A DNA stretch of 21,331 bases, from the NCBI GenBank assembly GCA_903925705.1, contig CAIYGJ010000206.1, positions 1-21,331 of the forward strand, in the 5' to 3' direction. Made by a program: the position numbers and the translations under genes. The notes under the pieces are model-generated. The model saw only the letters and a program-made list of their open reading frames with translations. It was not told where the DNA came from and did not search any database. Below are positions 1 through 7,547 of the stretch, one piece after another (the first letter of the stretch is position 1; every line of letters starts with the position of its first letter). This DNA is from an uncultured Actinomycetes bacterium. GTDB lineage: Bacteria > Actinomycetota > Actinomycetes > S36-B12 > UBA5976.

Positions 1-1
1 C

Positions 2-496
2 GCAGTAGGAGCCAAGGCAGTCATTGTTCATGGCGGCCATGTAACTGACGGTGATGACCCACAAGCTGGAATTGCTAACTGGGTTAAAGCCTTGGCTCAG
101 TTAGATATGAAAGTTCCAGTCCTGATTGAAAACACCGCCGGTGGTAAAAACTCCATGGCTCGAAGACTGGAATCCATTAAAAGTCTTTGGGGCGCAGTTG
201 GTGATACCGGCGTTGGATTTTGTTTAGACACTTGTCACGCTCATGCTGGTGGCATCGACATGGGACAACTTACCGACACAATTCTTGGCATCACCGGTCG
301 CATTGATTTGATTCATTGCAACGACAGTCGGGACTCATTTGATTCCGGCGCCGACCGACATGCAAATCTTGGCGAGGGCTCAATTGGGTTGGACAACATA
401 ATCAATTGCCTAAACACTGCTAAAGCTCCGATTGTTTTAGAAACACCGTTCGAAGGTGTAGCAGCCGATTTAGAACTCTTACGCACATCGCTGTAA
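2..496 (+). CDS. nfo: Endonuclease IV, 3' part (AP endonuclease, xylose-isomerase-like barrel)
   Basis: This is the C-terminal 164 residues of a DNA-repair nuclease that cuts the phosphodiester bond 5' of abasic sites and trims blocked 3' ends; the start lies outside the window. Reading from base 2, the metal-binding signatures of the endonuclease IV family appear in order: an HGGH segment (residues 10-13), IENTAG with E43, DTCHAH with D76 and H79, IHCND with H105, DRH with D118 and H120, and LETP with E147. These match the trinuclear zinc ligands known from E. coli Nfo, so the enzyme is probably active. The family is usually about 250-290 residues, so roughly 90-120 residues are missing upstream. 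The next gene begins 62 bases downstream. No terminator is evident between them. Confidence 0.93.
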   Translation, partial: AVGAKAVIVHGGHVTDGDDPQAGIANWVKALAQLDMKVPVLIENTAGGKNSMARRLESIKSLWGAVGDTGVGFCLDTCHAHAGGIDMGQLTDTILGITGRIDLIHCNDSRDSFDSGADRHANLGEGSIGLDNIINCLNTAKAPIVLETPFEGVAADLELLRTSL

Positions 497-521
497 ATCT
501 AAATCCCGTTAGTCGCCAAAA

Positions 522-550
522 TCCATAGGTAGATCAAAACCATAGGTAGA
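522..550. repeat. 12-bp tandem-like direct repeat before femX
   Basis: The 12-mer CCATAGGTAGAT occurs at about 523-534 and again at about 540-551, a centre-to-centre distance of about 17 bases, in the nfo-femX gap. The second copy contains the proposed -10 box of femX. It could be a small duplication or a direct-repeat binding site; the sequence alone does not decide. Confidence 0.6.
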
Positions 551-552
551 TT
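547..552 (+). promoter_or_regulatory. Candidate -10 box (TAGATT) for a leaderless femX mRNA
   Basis: TAGATT fits the actinobacterial TANNNT -10 element and ends 6 bases before the GTG start at 559. No Shine-Dalgarno sequence is visible in front of that start. Transcription would begin at or next to the start codon. No convincing -35 is present. Confidence 0.4.
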
Positions 553-558
553 GAATAC

Positions 559-1680
559 GTGCAGGTTCGCCAAATAAGTTCCGAGAAGCAACTGTCTTAC
601 ATTGCAGGTCGCTCATCAGTGTCTTTTTTACAAACACCTGCCTGGGGTAAAACAAAAGCTGGTTGGACCTCGCAGTCACTAGGTTGGTTTGTTGGTGACG
701 AACTTGTTGGCGCTGGATTAATTCTGTTGCGAAAAGTTCCAAAAGTGGAAAAGTATCTTGCTTACCTTCCCGAAGGACCTGATCTAAATTGGGAAAACAG
801 TAACGATGTTGAAAGTGCTTTGAATGCATTAATAGTTTTTGCCAAAGAGCGCGGCGTATTTCAAATCAAAATGGGTCCACACACTTGGGTTCGACGTTGG
901 CATGCAGAAACCTTAAAAGCCGCAATCGCCGCAGAATCTGCAAAAGTAATCGGTGAAGTTGCGCCGGATGAAGTGAATCAATCAGGCATTGCATTACTAA
1001 GCCAGTTAAAAACTATGGGATGGAAACAACGAAAAGCTGAAGCTTCTGGATTTGGTGATTACCAACCCCGATTTGTTTTTCAAATTGATCTTGCAGGCAA
1101 AACTGAAGACCAAATTTTTGAGGGCTTTAATCAGCAGTGGCGAAGAAATATTCGCAAAGCCGAAAAAGAAGGTGTCGCAGTTCGGCAAGGCACAATTTCT
1201 GATTTAGAGATTTTTCATACTTGCTATGTCGAAACAGCAAAGCGTGATCACTTCACCCCGCGCTCACTTTCCTACTTCCAAACTATGTGGACTGCAATGC
1301 GCGAGGAAACAATCGAGCGCATTTCATTGATGATTGCAACGCATCCTGATCATGAAGGCGCTATTGCGGCAACCACTATGACTCGGGTGGGAAATCATTC
1401 TTGGTATTCATATGGTGCTTCAACAACCGCCGCCCGGGATTTGCGGCCTAGTAATGCCATTCAATGGGAAATGATAAGAACCGCAATTGGCGAAGGGGCA
1501 GAAATCTACGACATGCGTGGCATCTCTGACACGCTGGATTCAAATAATCATTTGTTTGGATTAATCCAATTCAAGCTAGGAACTGGTGGGTACGCGCAAG
1601 AATATGTGGGTGAATGGGATTATGTACTTTCGCCAATCTGGGCCAAGGCCTTTGACGCTTATATGTCGAGGCGGCGATAG
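559..1680 (+). CDS. femX: FemABX family aminoacyl-tRNA-dependent peptidyltransferase (lipid II stem-peptide modification)
   Basis: FemABX enzymes are cytoplasmic and move amino acids from aminoacyl-tRNA onto the diamino acid of the lipid II stem peptide, building the interpeptide bridge. The 373-residue protein has the double GNAT-like layout: an N-terminal part with LGWFVGDELVGAG and a LPEGPDL segment, and the family hallmark RRNIRKAEKEGV near residues 193-204. A C-terminal half follows with YSYGAS, RPSNAIQWEMIRTA, YDMRGI and FKLGTGG. An in-frame stop at 547-549 leaves GTG 559 as the only usual start. The next gene begins 3 bases after the stop, so the two are probably translated together. 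Streptomyces has a FemX that attaches the first bridge glycine in the same neighbourhood. Which amino acid is used here cannot be read from the sequence. Confidence 0.85.
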   Translation: MQVRQISSEKQLSYIAGRSSVSFLQTPAWGKTKAGWTSQSLGWFVGDELVGAGLILLRKVPKVEKYLAYLPEGPDLNWENSNDVESALNALIVFAKERGVFQIKMGPHTWVRRWHAETLKAAIAAESAKVIGEVAPDEVNQSGIALLSQLKTMGWKQRKAEASGFGDYQPRFVFQIDLAGKTEDQIFEGFNQQWRRNIRKAEKEGVAVRQGTISDLEIFHTCYVETAKRDHFTPRSLSYFQTMWTAMREETIERISLMIATHPDHEGAIAATTMTRVGNHSWYSYGASTTAARDLRPSNAIQWEMIRTAIGEGAEIYDMRGISDTLDSNNHLFGLIQFKLGTGGYAQEYVGEWDYVLSPIWAKAFDAYMSRRR

Positions 1681-1683
1681 TTA

Positions 1684-2826
1684 ATGACTTTTTCGTTGCG
1701 TGTTGATACTTCGAAGTTTCGAAGTCACTTAGTTTCAGTCATGAACAGTTATGCAACTGCCGGAGCCGAAATGGTTCCGGTGATTAAGGGCAATGGTTAC
1801 GGTTTTGGCCGAGACCTACTAGCAGGGGAAGCCGCCCGGCTTGGGTGTAATCGAATTGCTGTTGGAACAGTTTGGGAATTAGGACAGTCACTTGAACACT
1901 TTTCTGGTGAGATTCTTGTTCTGGAGCCATTCAATGAAGTTGATGAAACTGCGGTTACTCAGTGGCGCAAACATTTAGAACATAACGCTGATCGAATAAT
2001 CGTTACTGTCAGCAATATTGACTTAGCTGCTGTGAAATCAGCTGGGGCTAAAAATGTTTACTTGGAAGGTAAGACTTCGCTATCCCGATTTGGCATGCTG
2101 CATTTTGACATGCAAACTTTGACAAACTTCGCTGACTTAAATGTTTTAGGGCTTTCGCTTCACTTACCGATCGCGCAGCCACCGATCAAAGTTGATGCGA
2201 CCACAGAGATCTCATCAGCTTTCAACGGAGCAGCTCTTACTCAGAGCATGACTGAGACTTGGAATTGGATTGTTCTATACGAAGAATTATCTACGAAATT
2301 TTCTTTACCAAAATTCATCAGCCTTTCTCATATTTCTGAGAAGCAGGTTCAGGCACTTAAAAAGATGATGCAAGGCTATAACTTTGATTTGAAAATCGAA
2401 GTACGCGTCGGTACAAAGCTGTGGTTGGGTGAGCCGAGCGCTCTGCAAGCTAGTGGAACAATTCTCCAAATTCATGAGTTAACTCATCGCCAAAGCGTTG
2501 GGTACCAACAAATAGATAGTGGCAATAACAAGCGCTTGATCGTTGTGAGCGGAGGCACTGCCCACGGTGTCGCGATGGCTGCGCCAACTAACGCAATGTC
2601 GTTACGCAAAAAAGGTATTGCGATTGCCGAGGGCATCTCACAAGCAATTGGAAAAGTTAGGTCGCCCTTTAGTCACCACGGAAAGAATCTAGATTTTGTT
2701 GAGCCACCTCACATGCAAGTGTCAATGCTTTGGAGTGACGATATGAATATTTCTGTGGGCGACGATCTTGATTGCAATGTTAGAAACACCACAACTAATT
2801 TCGATCGCGTTATTGGACTTGATTAA
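1684..2826 (+). CDS. Alanine-racemase-fold PLP protein paired with FemABX
   Basis: This 380-residue protein has the two-domain plan of alanine racemase: a PLP barrel followed by a beta domain. The PLP lysine lies in VIKGNGYGFG (K35), compared with VVKANAYGHG in typical enzymes. SLSRFG (R135) matches the NRLGF region. The region around VGTKLWLG (243-249) matches RPGIALYG, and QSVGYQQ supplies a tyrosine (Y274) where the catalytic tyrosine is expected. The usual C-M-D motif of the beta domain reads HMQVSML here, so this is a divergent relative. The start is 3 bases after the femX stop with no separate ribosome site, which implies translational coupling. Its substrate is unknown; supply or modification of an amino acid for the peptide bridge is only inference. 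A normal cytosolic alr for D-alanine may lie elsewhere. Confidence 0.75.
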   Translation: MTFSLRVDTSKFRSHLVSVMNSYATAGAEMVPVIKGNGYGFGRDLLAGEAARLGCNRIAVGTVWELGQSLEHFSGEILVLEPFNEVDETAVTQWRKHLEHNADRIIVTVSNIDLAAVKSAGAKNVYLEGKTSLSRFGMLHFDMQTLTNFADLNVLGLSLHLPIAQPPIKVDATTEISSAFNGAALTQSMTETWNWIVLYEELSTKFSLPKFISLSHISEKQVQALKKMMQGYNFDLKIEVRVGTKLWLGEPSALQASGTILQIHELTHRQSVGYQQIDSGNNKRLIVVSGGTAHGVAMAAPTNAMSLRKKGIAIAEGISQAIGKVRSPFSHHGKNLDFVEPPHMQVSMLWSDDMNISVGDDLDCNVRNTTTNFDRVIGLD

Positions 2827-2833
2827 AGCTCCG

Positions 2834-4999
2834 TTACGGAATTGCGTTAACTACTTTTAGGGTTACATTCGTTCCAGGTGGTGACATAGTTCCAACAGTT
2901 ACGGACTGATCCAAAACAAATAGCGGCAAAGACGCATTCGAGCCATTTTGTAATTCCAAAATTGGATTAAGTCCTAAACCTTGCAATATCGAAATTGCTT
3001 GGTCGGAGGTTGTTCCCGTTAAGTCTGGGACACTTACTGGTGCGTTTGGATCAACCGGCGCAAGTGAAGGCACGGCTGATGGTGATGGACTTTCGGTCGG
3101 ATTTGCTCCGTTTGGTTGTCCTGTAGGTAGGTCAGGAAACTTTTGAACCGGCAAATCCTTAAGGGCGCCCTTCATGTATGCGGTAAAAATCCGAGCTGGG
3201 TATGACCCACCAGTTACCGATGACATGCCACCTGTTCCTGATAATGAAACCGGCTGGCCATCTGGTCCGTCCTTAACGAACATGACAGCAGTTGCCAACT
3301 CGGGTGTGTAGCCCGCAAATAGCGCTGATTTATTGTCGTTTGTTGTTCCAGTTTTACCTGCAACTGGGCGACCTAATGCTTTAGCTGCGCGTCCGGTTCC
3401 AACTTGAACAACTTTTTGAAGTGCATAACTAACAATGTCGGCAACATCAGTACTAAAAGCCTGAACTGGTTTTGGACTCAATTTGTAAAGCGTTTCACCG
3501 GACCCAGTCGTGATTGACTTTATATAGGAAGGCGCAACCTGCAGACCGCGGGAAGCAAATGTTGCATATGCAGCAGCGATGTCGACAACGTGTGGGCTGG
3601 CTGTTCCCAGAGTGAAGGCAAGGTTTGGTTCCATACCAACCGCATCAGCAGGTATCCCGGCACGAATTGCGGACTTAAGCACAACTTCACGCCCGACTGA
3701 TTCTGCTAATTCAACATATGCTGAGTTGATAGAACTTTCAGTTGCTTTAAGCAAGGTAACTCGATCACCAAATGACTGACCGCCGTAATTTACTACAACG
3801 TAATTGTCGACCTTAGTTTTATTCTTTCCACTAAATGCGGTGGAAAGTGATGCTCCGCTTTCTATTCCTGCCGCCAATGTGAAGGGTTTGAAAGTGGATC
3901 CAGCTTGACCAATCATTTGTGTGGCATTGTTCAACTGATTTTCTAGATAGTCAGCTCCGCCATACATAGCTACGACTTCGCCAGTTTCTGGACGCACCGA
4001 AGCTACGCCGATTCTTAAGCCTTCGATTTTGTCTTTAGGGCCTTCTTCAGCTACCGCCAGGATCATCGCATCCTGCGCTTGTTTGTTGAAAGTAGTAACA
4101 ACTCGAAGACCACCCAAATTTATTTGGTCTTCAGTAACACCACTTGCAAACATTGTCTGTCTCACTTGTTCGATCAAGTGACCTTGCGGACCAGAGAAAG
4201 TTTGTATCGGAGGTTCGGTGAGATACATAGGAAACATTGCTGCAGTTCGTTCCTCTTGGCTTAACCAGCCTTTGGAAACCATTCCATCCAGAACGTAATT
4301 CCATCTTTGCTGTAAGCCATCGAGGTTCTTTTCTGGCGACAATCCGTTTGGTGCCTGCACAATCGCGGCAAGAAAAGCTGACTCAGAAAAATCTAAATCT
4401 TTTGCGCTTTTACCAAAATATAGAGTTGCTGCGCTTTCAATTCCGTACGCGTTTCGTCCGAAATAAATTGTGTTCATGTAGTCAGCAAGAATTTGATCCT
4501 TACTGATTAGTGTTTCAAGTTTGATTGAAAGTACTAATTCCTTCGCCTTACGAGTTAGCGTTCGTTCTTGCGTTAAATAGGCATTCTTTGCATACTGTTG
4601 CGTAATTGTTGAACCGCCGCCAGCACCTGCAGCGCCCATAACGTTTGTGATAATCGCGCGTGAGATTCCTCGGATGGAAAAGCCGCCGTGACTGTAAAAG
4701 TCACGATCTTCAGCTGCAAGCATTGCATGTTGCGTAACAACTGGAATTTCAGCAAAATCTACCGATACACGGTTGGCGTCACCAAGACGAGCTAACTCTG
4801 TTACGCCGTCGTCGTAGTACATGATCGTAGTTTGTGCAGTTGCAATTTCACTGGCTTGCGGGATGGCTACAACTTTCACCGCGATGGCAATGGAAATTAA
4901 TCCTGCCGCAATTCCGAATCCGGCAAGTAGAACCAGTTGCTTAAACGAAGGAACAAAACGCATAATGCCGCGCTTGTTTTTGCGGGGATAGTTTGCCAT
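2834..4999 (-). CDS. ponA: Class A penicillin-binding protein (GT51 glycosyltransferase / transpeptidase) with C-terminal PASTA domain
   Basis: This is a bifunctional peptidoglycan synthase of 721 residues. A cytoplasmic Arg/Lys-rich tail and one membrane helix (about 20-46) anchor it. The GT51 domain has the catalytic glutamate in EDRDFY (E97), the GGSTITQQ motif (128-135) and RKAKE (150-154). The transpeptidase domain has SxxK as STFK (S368-K371), SxN as SIN (423-425) and KTGT (549-552). A Pro/Ser-rich linker (about 620-655) leads to one PASTA domain (655-719), which binds muropeptides or lipid II in related proteins. M. tuberculosis PonA1 (Rv0050) has the same upstream partner, a DUF5318 gene. 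Here that gene ends 4 bases before this start, so the two form an operon. The gene is convergent with the racemase-fold gene, with only 7 bases between stops. Confidence 0.95.
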   Translation of the reverse strand: MANYPRKNKRGIMRFVPSFKQLVLLAGFGIAAGLISIAIAVKVVAIPQASEIATAQTTIMYYDDGVTELARLGDANRVSVDFAEIPVVTQHAMLAAEDRDFYSHGGFSIRGISRAIITNVMGAAGAGGGSTITQQYAKNAYLTQERTLTRKAKELVLSIKLETLISKDQILADYMNTIYFGRNAYGIESAATLYFGKSAKDLDFSESAFLAAIVQAPNGLSPEKNLDGLQQRWNYVLDGMVSKGWLSQEERTAAMFPMYLTEPPIQTFSGPQGHLIEQVRQTMFASGVTEDQINLGGLRVVTTFNKQAQDAMILAVAEEGPKDKIEGLRIGVASVRPETGEVVAMYGGADYLENQLNNATQMIGQAGSTFKPFTLAAGIESGASLSTAFSGKNKTKVDNYVVVNYGGQSFGDRVTLLKATESSINSAYVELAESVGREVVLKSAIRAGIPADAVGMEPNLAFTLGTASPHVVDIAAAYATFASRGLQVAPSYIKSITTGSGETLYKLSPKPVQAFSTDVADIVSYALQKVVQVGTGRAAKALGRPVAGKTGTTNDNKSALFAGYTPELATAVMFVKDGPDGQPVSLSGTGGMSSVTGGSYPARIFTAYMKGALKDLPVQKFPDLPTGQPNGANPTESPSPSAVPSLAPVDPNAPVSVPDLTGTTSDQAISILQGLGLNPILELQNGSNASLPLFVLDQSVTVGTMSPPGTNVTLKVVNAIP

Positions 5000-5003
5000 T
5001 CCT

Positions 5004-5513
5004 CTATTTCAACACATCTCTAGGCTCACGCGGTGGAGTGCGAGGCGCGCCATCACCTAATACATATGACATGTGAAGGTGATTCCAACCGCATGACTTA
5101 CAAACTTCAACGACATAAACCCGGAAATGCCCATATTCATAGGCTAAAACCTTTAGTTCACTCGAAGTTTTCACTCTTCCTGATAAGTAACCCAGATCAT
5201 CGCCAAAGATGTATGTCACATGAACTAGTTCGCTCTTAGCGCACATCGGACACAGTCGTTCAGTCTCTTCGCCATGGTGTTTAGCTGCTCGTAACAAATA
5301 TGGATCAGCATCACAAACTTGTTCTCGTAACAACGCATCATGTTTTATTTGCTCGAGTATCGCCCGACGTGCCAAAACGTAATCTAAAACGTGCCGCGGC
5401 CGAACTGGATCTGCGACATCCTCAGCTGGGTATGGAATTGGGCGAGGTGGCTCGGAACTAATACCGCCTGCACGAATACCCGAAATGCTCTGATGCGATC
5501 CGGGCCTGCTCAC
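5004..5513 (-). CDS. DUF5318 protein with four-cysteine zinc-ribbon pattern
   Basis: Function unknown. The 169-residue protein matches the actinobacterial DUF5318 family: HVLDYVLARRAIL (41-53), VCDADPYLLRAAKHHGE, CPMC (C88, C91), VEVCKSCGWNHL (C138, C141) and the ending SYVLGDG. The two CxxC pairs suggest a structural zinc. The first 40 residues or so are Pro/Gly-rich and lack similarity to family members, which as I recall start near the HVLDY segment. No in-frame ATG or GTG is available at that point, so GTG 5513 is chosen, and a -10-like box sits 6 bases upstream of it. It lies 4 bases upstream of the class A PBP, as Rv0049 precedes ponA1 in M. tuberculosis, which hints at a cell-wall role. 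That role is inference. Confidence 0.8.
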   Translation of the reverse strand: MSRPGSHQSISGIRAGGISSEPPRPIPYPAEDVADPVRPRHVLDYVLARRAILEQIKHDALLREQVCDADPYLLRAAKHHGEETERLCPMCAKSELVHVTYIFGDDLGYLSGRVKTSSELKVLAYEYGHFRVYVVEVCKSCGWNHLHMSYVLGDGAPRTPPREPRDVLK

Positions 5514-5519
5514 CTGACC

Positions 5520-5525
5520 ACTTTA
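5520..5525 (-). promoter_or_regulatory. Candidate -10 box (TAAAGT) for a leaderless DUF5318-ponA mRNA
   Basis: Read on the minus strand, TAAAGT ends 6 bases before the GTG at 5513. This is the same geometry as at several other starts here. No ribosome-binding site or good -35 is visible. Confidence 0.35.
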
Positions 5526-5605
5526 AGGCCGCCGCTCATATGGGCTACTTGAACCCAGCAGGAAAGGCATTGGGTAATGGAAATATCAGAACTCCACAGG
5601 GTCAA

Positions 5606-5634
5606 TTTGCCCAGGCCAGTCTGGACTGTATTAT
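5606..5634 (+). promoter_or_regulatory. Candidate padR-ino1 promoter (TTTGCC - 17 - TATTAT)
   Basis: TTTGCC at 5606-5611 and TATTAT at 5629-5634 are separated by 17 bases, a plausible -35/-10 pair. The palindrome at 5632-5664 begins inside the -10 box and covers the expected start point, an ideal place for a repressor. Confidence 0.45.
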
Positions 5635-5664
5635 TTAGATGTATCGAATTGATACATCTAAATA
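5632..5664. promoter_or_regulatory. Near-perfect palindrome, probable PadR operator
   Basis: Two perfectly complementary 14-base arms (5632-5645, TATTTAGATGTATC, and 5651-5664) flank a 5-base centre, GAATT. The palindrome contains ATGT and ACAT 11 bases apart, close to the ATGT/ACAT spacing typical of PadR-family operators. It lies 27-59 bases before the padR start and between divergent padR-ino1 and DUF5318-ponA. Binding by the adjacent PadR is inference from family and position. As RNA it would also fold into a hairpin, but there is no T-run to make it a terminator. Confidence 0.65.
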
Positions 5665-5690
5665 TCCTATTTTTAAGGTTTGGAATCGCT

Positions 5691-6275
5691 GTGGCCAAAA
5701 GATCTGCTGCTCTAGAGCTGGCAATTCTTGGCGTACTTGCCCAAACCCCACAGCACGGATACGAACTTCGTAAGCGCTTGATTTCCGTTCTCGGCCTTTT
5801 CAGCACCATCTCTTACGGCGCTTTATATCCTGCGCTCAAGTCATTAGTTGAGCGTGGACTTCTTGTTGAGCAAGATGAGGTTGGAACTGGAAAGTATCCA
5901 AAGCGGGCTCGCATTACATATGCCTTAACGGATGCCGGTCTGGCGCACTTCAACACGATGGTTGCTGATAGCGGACCTGGCTCTTGGGACGATGACACCT
6001 TTGCAGTTCGAATGTCGCTCTTTGGTCAAACTGAAGTCAATACCCGAATTCATATTTTGTTAGGTCGTCGCAGTCGAGTCGAAGAACGCTTGGCAAACCT
6101 ACAAACAAATTTGTCTAAGGGTCGTGAACGTTTGGACTCTTACACTTTAGAACTTCAGCAACATGGCTTGGATGCACTAGAACGTGAAGTGCGTTGGCTA
6201 AATGAACTTATCTCGCGAGAGCAAGGTGCCACAAGTAGCGGCATCGCTCAAATCTCGCAAGTTAATGAAAAGTAA
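5691..6275 (+). CDS. PadR family transcriptional regulator
   Basis: This 194-residue DNA-binding regulator has the PadR winged helix: LELAILGVLAQTPQHGYELRK, then ISYGALYPALKSLVERGLL (recognition helix region) and a wing with RITYALTDAG, within residues 7-85. A C-terminal helical dimerisation part follows, about residues 110-185, with the long helix SRVEERLANLQTNL. The open frame extends back to an ATG at 5577. That longer start would put coding sequence across the operator and add residues unlike the family, so GTG 5691 (protein starting MAKRSAALELAILG) is preferred. It lies 38 bases upstream of ino1 on the same strand, as Rv0047c precedes ino1 (Rv0046c) in M. tuberculosis. It probably represses itself and ino1. 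The ligand is unknown. Confidence 0.88.
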   Translation: MAKRSAALELAILGVLAQTPQHGYELRKRLISVLGLFSTISYGALYPALKSLVERGLLVEQDEVGTGKYPKRARITYALTDAGLAHFNTMVADSGPGSWDDDTFAVRMSLFGQTEVNTRIHILLGRRSRVEERLANLQTNLSKGRERLDSYTLELQQHGLDALEREVRWLNELISREQGATSSGIAQISQVNEK

Positions 6276-6301
6276 GACCGCAAGAAAATTCACTGACAAC
6301 T

Positions 6302-6307
6302 AGGAGG
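6302..6307 (+). promoter_or_regulatory. Consensus Shine-Dalgarno (AGGAGG) for ino1
   Basis: A full AGGAGG ends 6 bases before GTG 6314 and fixes the start. It is the strongest ribosome-binding site in the window and suggests high translation of ino1 from the padR-ino1 transcript. Confidence 0.85.
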
Positions 6308-6313
6308 CTTACA

Positions 6314-7384
6314 GTGAGTGAAGTTAGAGTAGCGATCGTTGGCGTAGGAAACTGTGCATCATCGCTGGTACAAGGCGTTGAGTATTACAAAGACGCTGAT
6401 CCAAAAGCACAAGTCCCAGGACTTATGCATGTGCAGTTTGGTGACTATCACGTTAAAGATGTGAAGTTTGTCGCTGCATTCGATGTTGATGCAAAGAAGG
6501 TCGGCCAAGATCTTTCCGATGCAATCTTCGCCAGCGAAAACAACACGATTAAGTTTTCCGACGTACCGCCAACAGGTATCACAGTTCTTCGCGGACATAC
6601 CTATGACGGACTTGGCAAGTACTACCGTGACATGGTTGTTGAATCAGATGATTCACCGGTTGATGTTGTTAAAGCCCTTAAGGAAGCAAAGGTTGACGTA
6701 TTAGTTTGCTACCTTCCAGTTGGTTCAGAACAAGCTGCAAAGTTCTACGCCCAGTGTGCAATTGATGCTGGCGTCGGTTTTGTTAACGCGCTTCCCGTCT
6801 TCATTGCTGGCACGAAAGAGTGGGCTGACAAGTTCACTGCTGCTGGGGTTCCAATTGTTGGAGACGACATCAAGAGCCAAGTTGGCGCAACAATCACGCA
6901 CCGCGTACTTGCGAAACTATTCGAAGATCGTGGCGTAACCGTTGACCGCACCTACCAACTAAATGTTGGCGGCAACATGGACTTTATGAACATGCTTGAG
7001 CGTGATCGTTTGGAATCAAAGAAGATCTCCAAGACGCAGTCCGTAACTTCACAGTTGCGCGACAAGATCGATCCACGCAATGTGCACATTGGCCCAAGCG
7101 ATTACGTTGCTTGGCTTGATGATCGTAAGTGGGCATTCGTTCGCCTTGAAGGCCGTGCCTTTGGTGACGTTCCATTGAGCCTTGAATACAAACTTGAAGT
7201 TTGGGACTCACCAAACTCAGCTGGAGTAATCATCGATGCAATTCGTGCTTGCAAAATCGCGAAGGATCGTGGCATCGGTGGCCCAATTCTGAGTGCATCA
7301 AGTTACTTCATGAAGAGTCCACCGGTTCAGTACGACGACACCAAGTGCCGTCAAGAAGTTGAAGACTTCATCGCTGGTAAGTAA
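6314..7384 (+). CDS. ino1: Inositol-3-phosphate synthase
   Basis: This NAD-dependent cytosolic enzyme isomerises glucose 6-phosphate to 1L-myo-inositol 1-phosphate, the entry to phosphatidylinositol and mycothiol in actinobacteria. The 356 residues start with the Rossmann motif VAIVGVGNCASSL. The family signatures follow: GLGKYYRDMV, VLVCYLPVGSEQAAKFYAQCA, the active-site region VGDDIKSQVGATITHR (with the conserved lysine), LNVGGNMDF, and a C-terminal WDSPNSAGVIIDAIR and GPILSASSYFMKSPP. Length and motifs match the actinobacterial form (Rv0046c) rather than the longer eukaryotic one. GTG 6314 is fixed by the AGGAGG ahead of it. A strong terminator follows about 65 bases after the stop. Regulation is probably by the adjacent PadR. 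Confidence 0.96.
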   Translation: MSEVRVAIVGVGNCASSLVQGVEYYKDADPKAQVPGLMHVQFGDYHVKDVKFVAAFDVDAKKVGQDLSDAIFASENNTIKFSDVPPTGITVLRGHTYDGLGKYYRDMVVESDDSPVDVVKALKEAKVDVLVCYLPVGSEQAAKFYAQCAIDAGVGFVNALPVFIAGTKEWADKFTAAGVPIVGDDIKSQVGATITHRVLAKLFEDRGVTVDRTYQLNVGGNMDFMNMLERDRLESKKISKTQSVTSQLRDKIDPRNVHIGPSDYVAWLDDRKWAFVRLEGRAFGDVPLSLEYKLEVWDSPNSAGVIIDAIRACKIAKDRGIGGPILSASSYFMKSPPVQYDDTKCRQEVEDFIAGK

Positions 7385-7408
7385 CTGCTGGTAATAAATT
7401 TCTATAAC

Positions 7409-7437
7409 CGTTGCGCTTCGGGTGTGGTTAACACGTA
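7409..7437 (+). other. Structured 3' untranslated segment after ino1
   Basis: Between the ino1 stop and the terminator, CGCTT and AAGCG can pair around an inner GTGT/ACAC pairing with internal-loop mismatches. This could be a weak mRNA structure protecting the 3' end, or chance. No open reading frame or known RNA family was recognised in it. Confidence 0.25.
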
Positions 7438-7449
7438 AGCGGCCTCCTT

Positions 7450-7492
7450 TACTAAGGGCTCCTGGTTGAACTAGGGGCCCTTAGTATTTTTT
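7450..7492 (+). terminator. Strong rho-independent terminator of ino1
   Basis: The arms TACTAAGGGC (7450-7459) and GCCCTTAGTA (7477-7486) pair perfectly. They can be extended inward by CUCCU/AGGGG pairing with a G-U, and they are followed directly by TTTTTT (7487-7492). The hairpin is GC-rich at its heart with a short loop. It isolates padR-ino1 from the transporter gene. Confidence 0.9.
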
Positions 7493-7534
7493 AGATCTTT
7501 ACTTGCCATAACAACAATTTCTTGAAACTAGAGG

Positions 7535-7540
7535 TAGCGT
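7535..7540 (+). promoter_or_regulatory. Candidate -10 box (TAGCGT) for the MFS gene
   Basis: TAGCGT fits TANNNT and ends 7 bases before GTG 7548. The gene follows a terminator, so it needs its own promoter. A leaderless transcript is suggested. No clear -35. Confidence 0.33.
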
Positions 7541-7547
7541 GTTTTAG

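Noticed and set aside
5577..5690. ATG at 5577 as a longer start for the PadR gene
   Set aside because: It would place the palindrome and promoter inside coding sequence and add 38 residues unlike the family; GTG 5691 gives the normal PadR N-terminus.
7450..7492. tRNA or small structured RNA at the hairpin after ino1
   Set aside because: A single stem followed directly by six Ts is a standard intrinsic terminator; there is no cloverleaf or T-arm motif.
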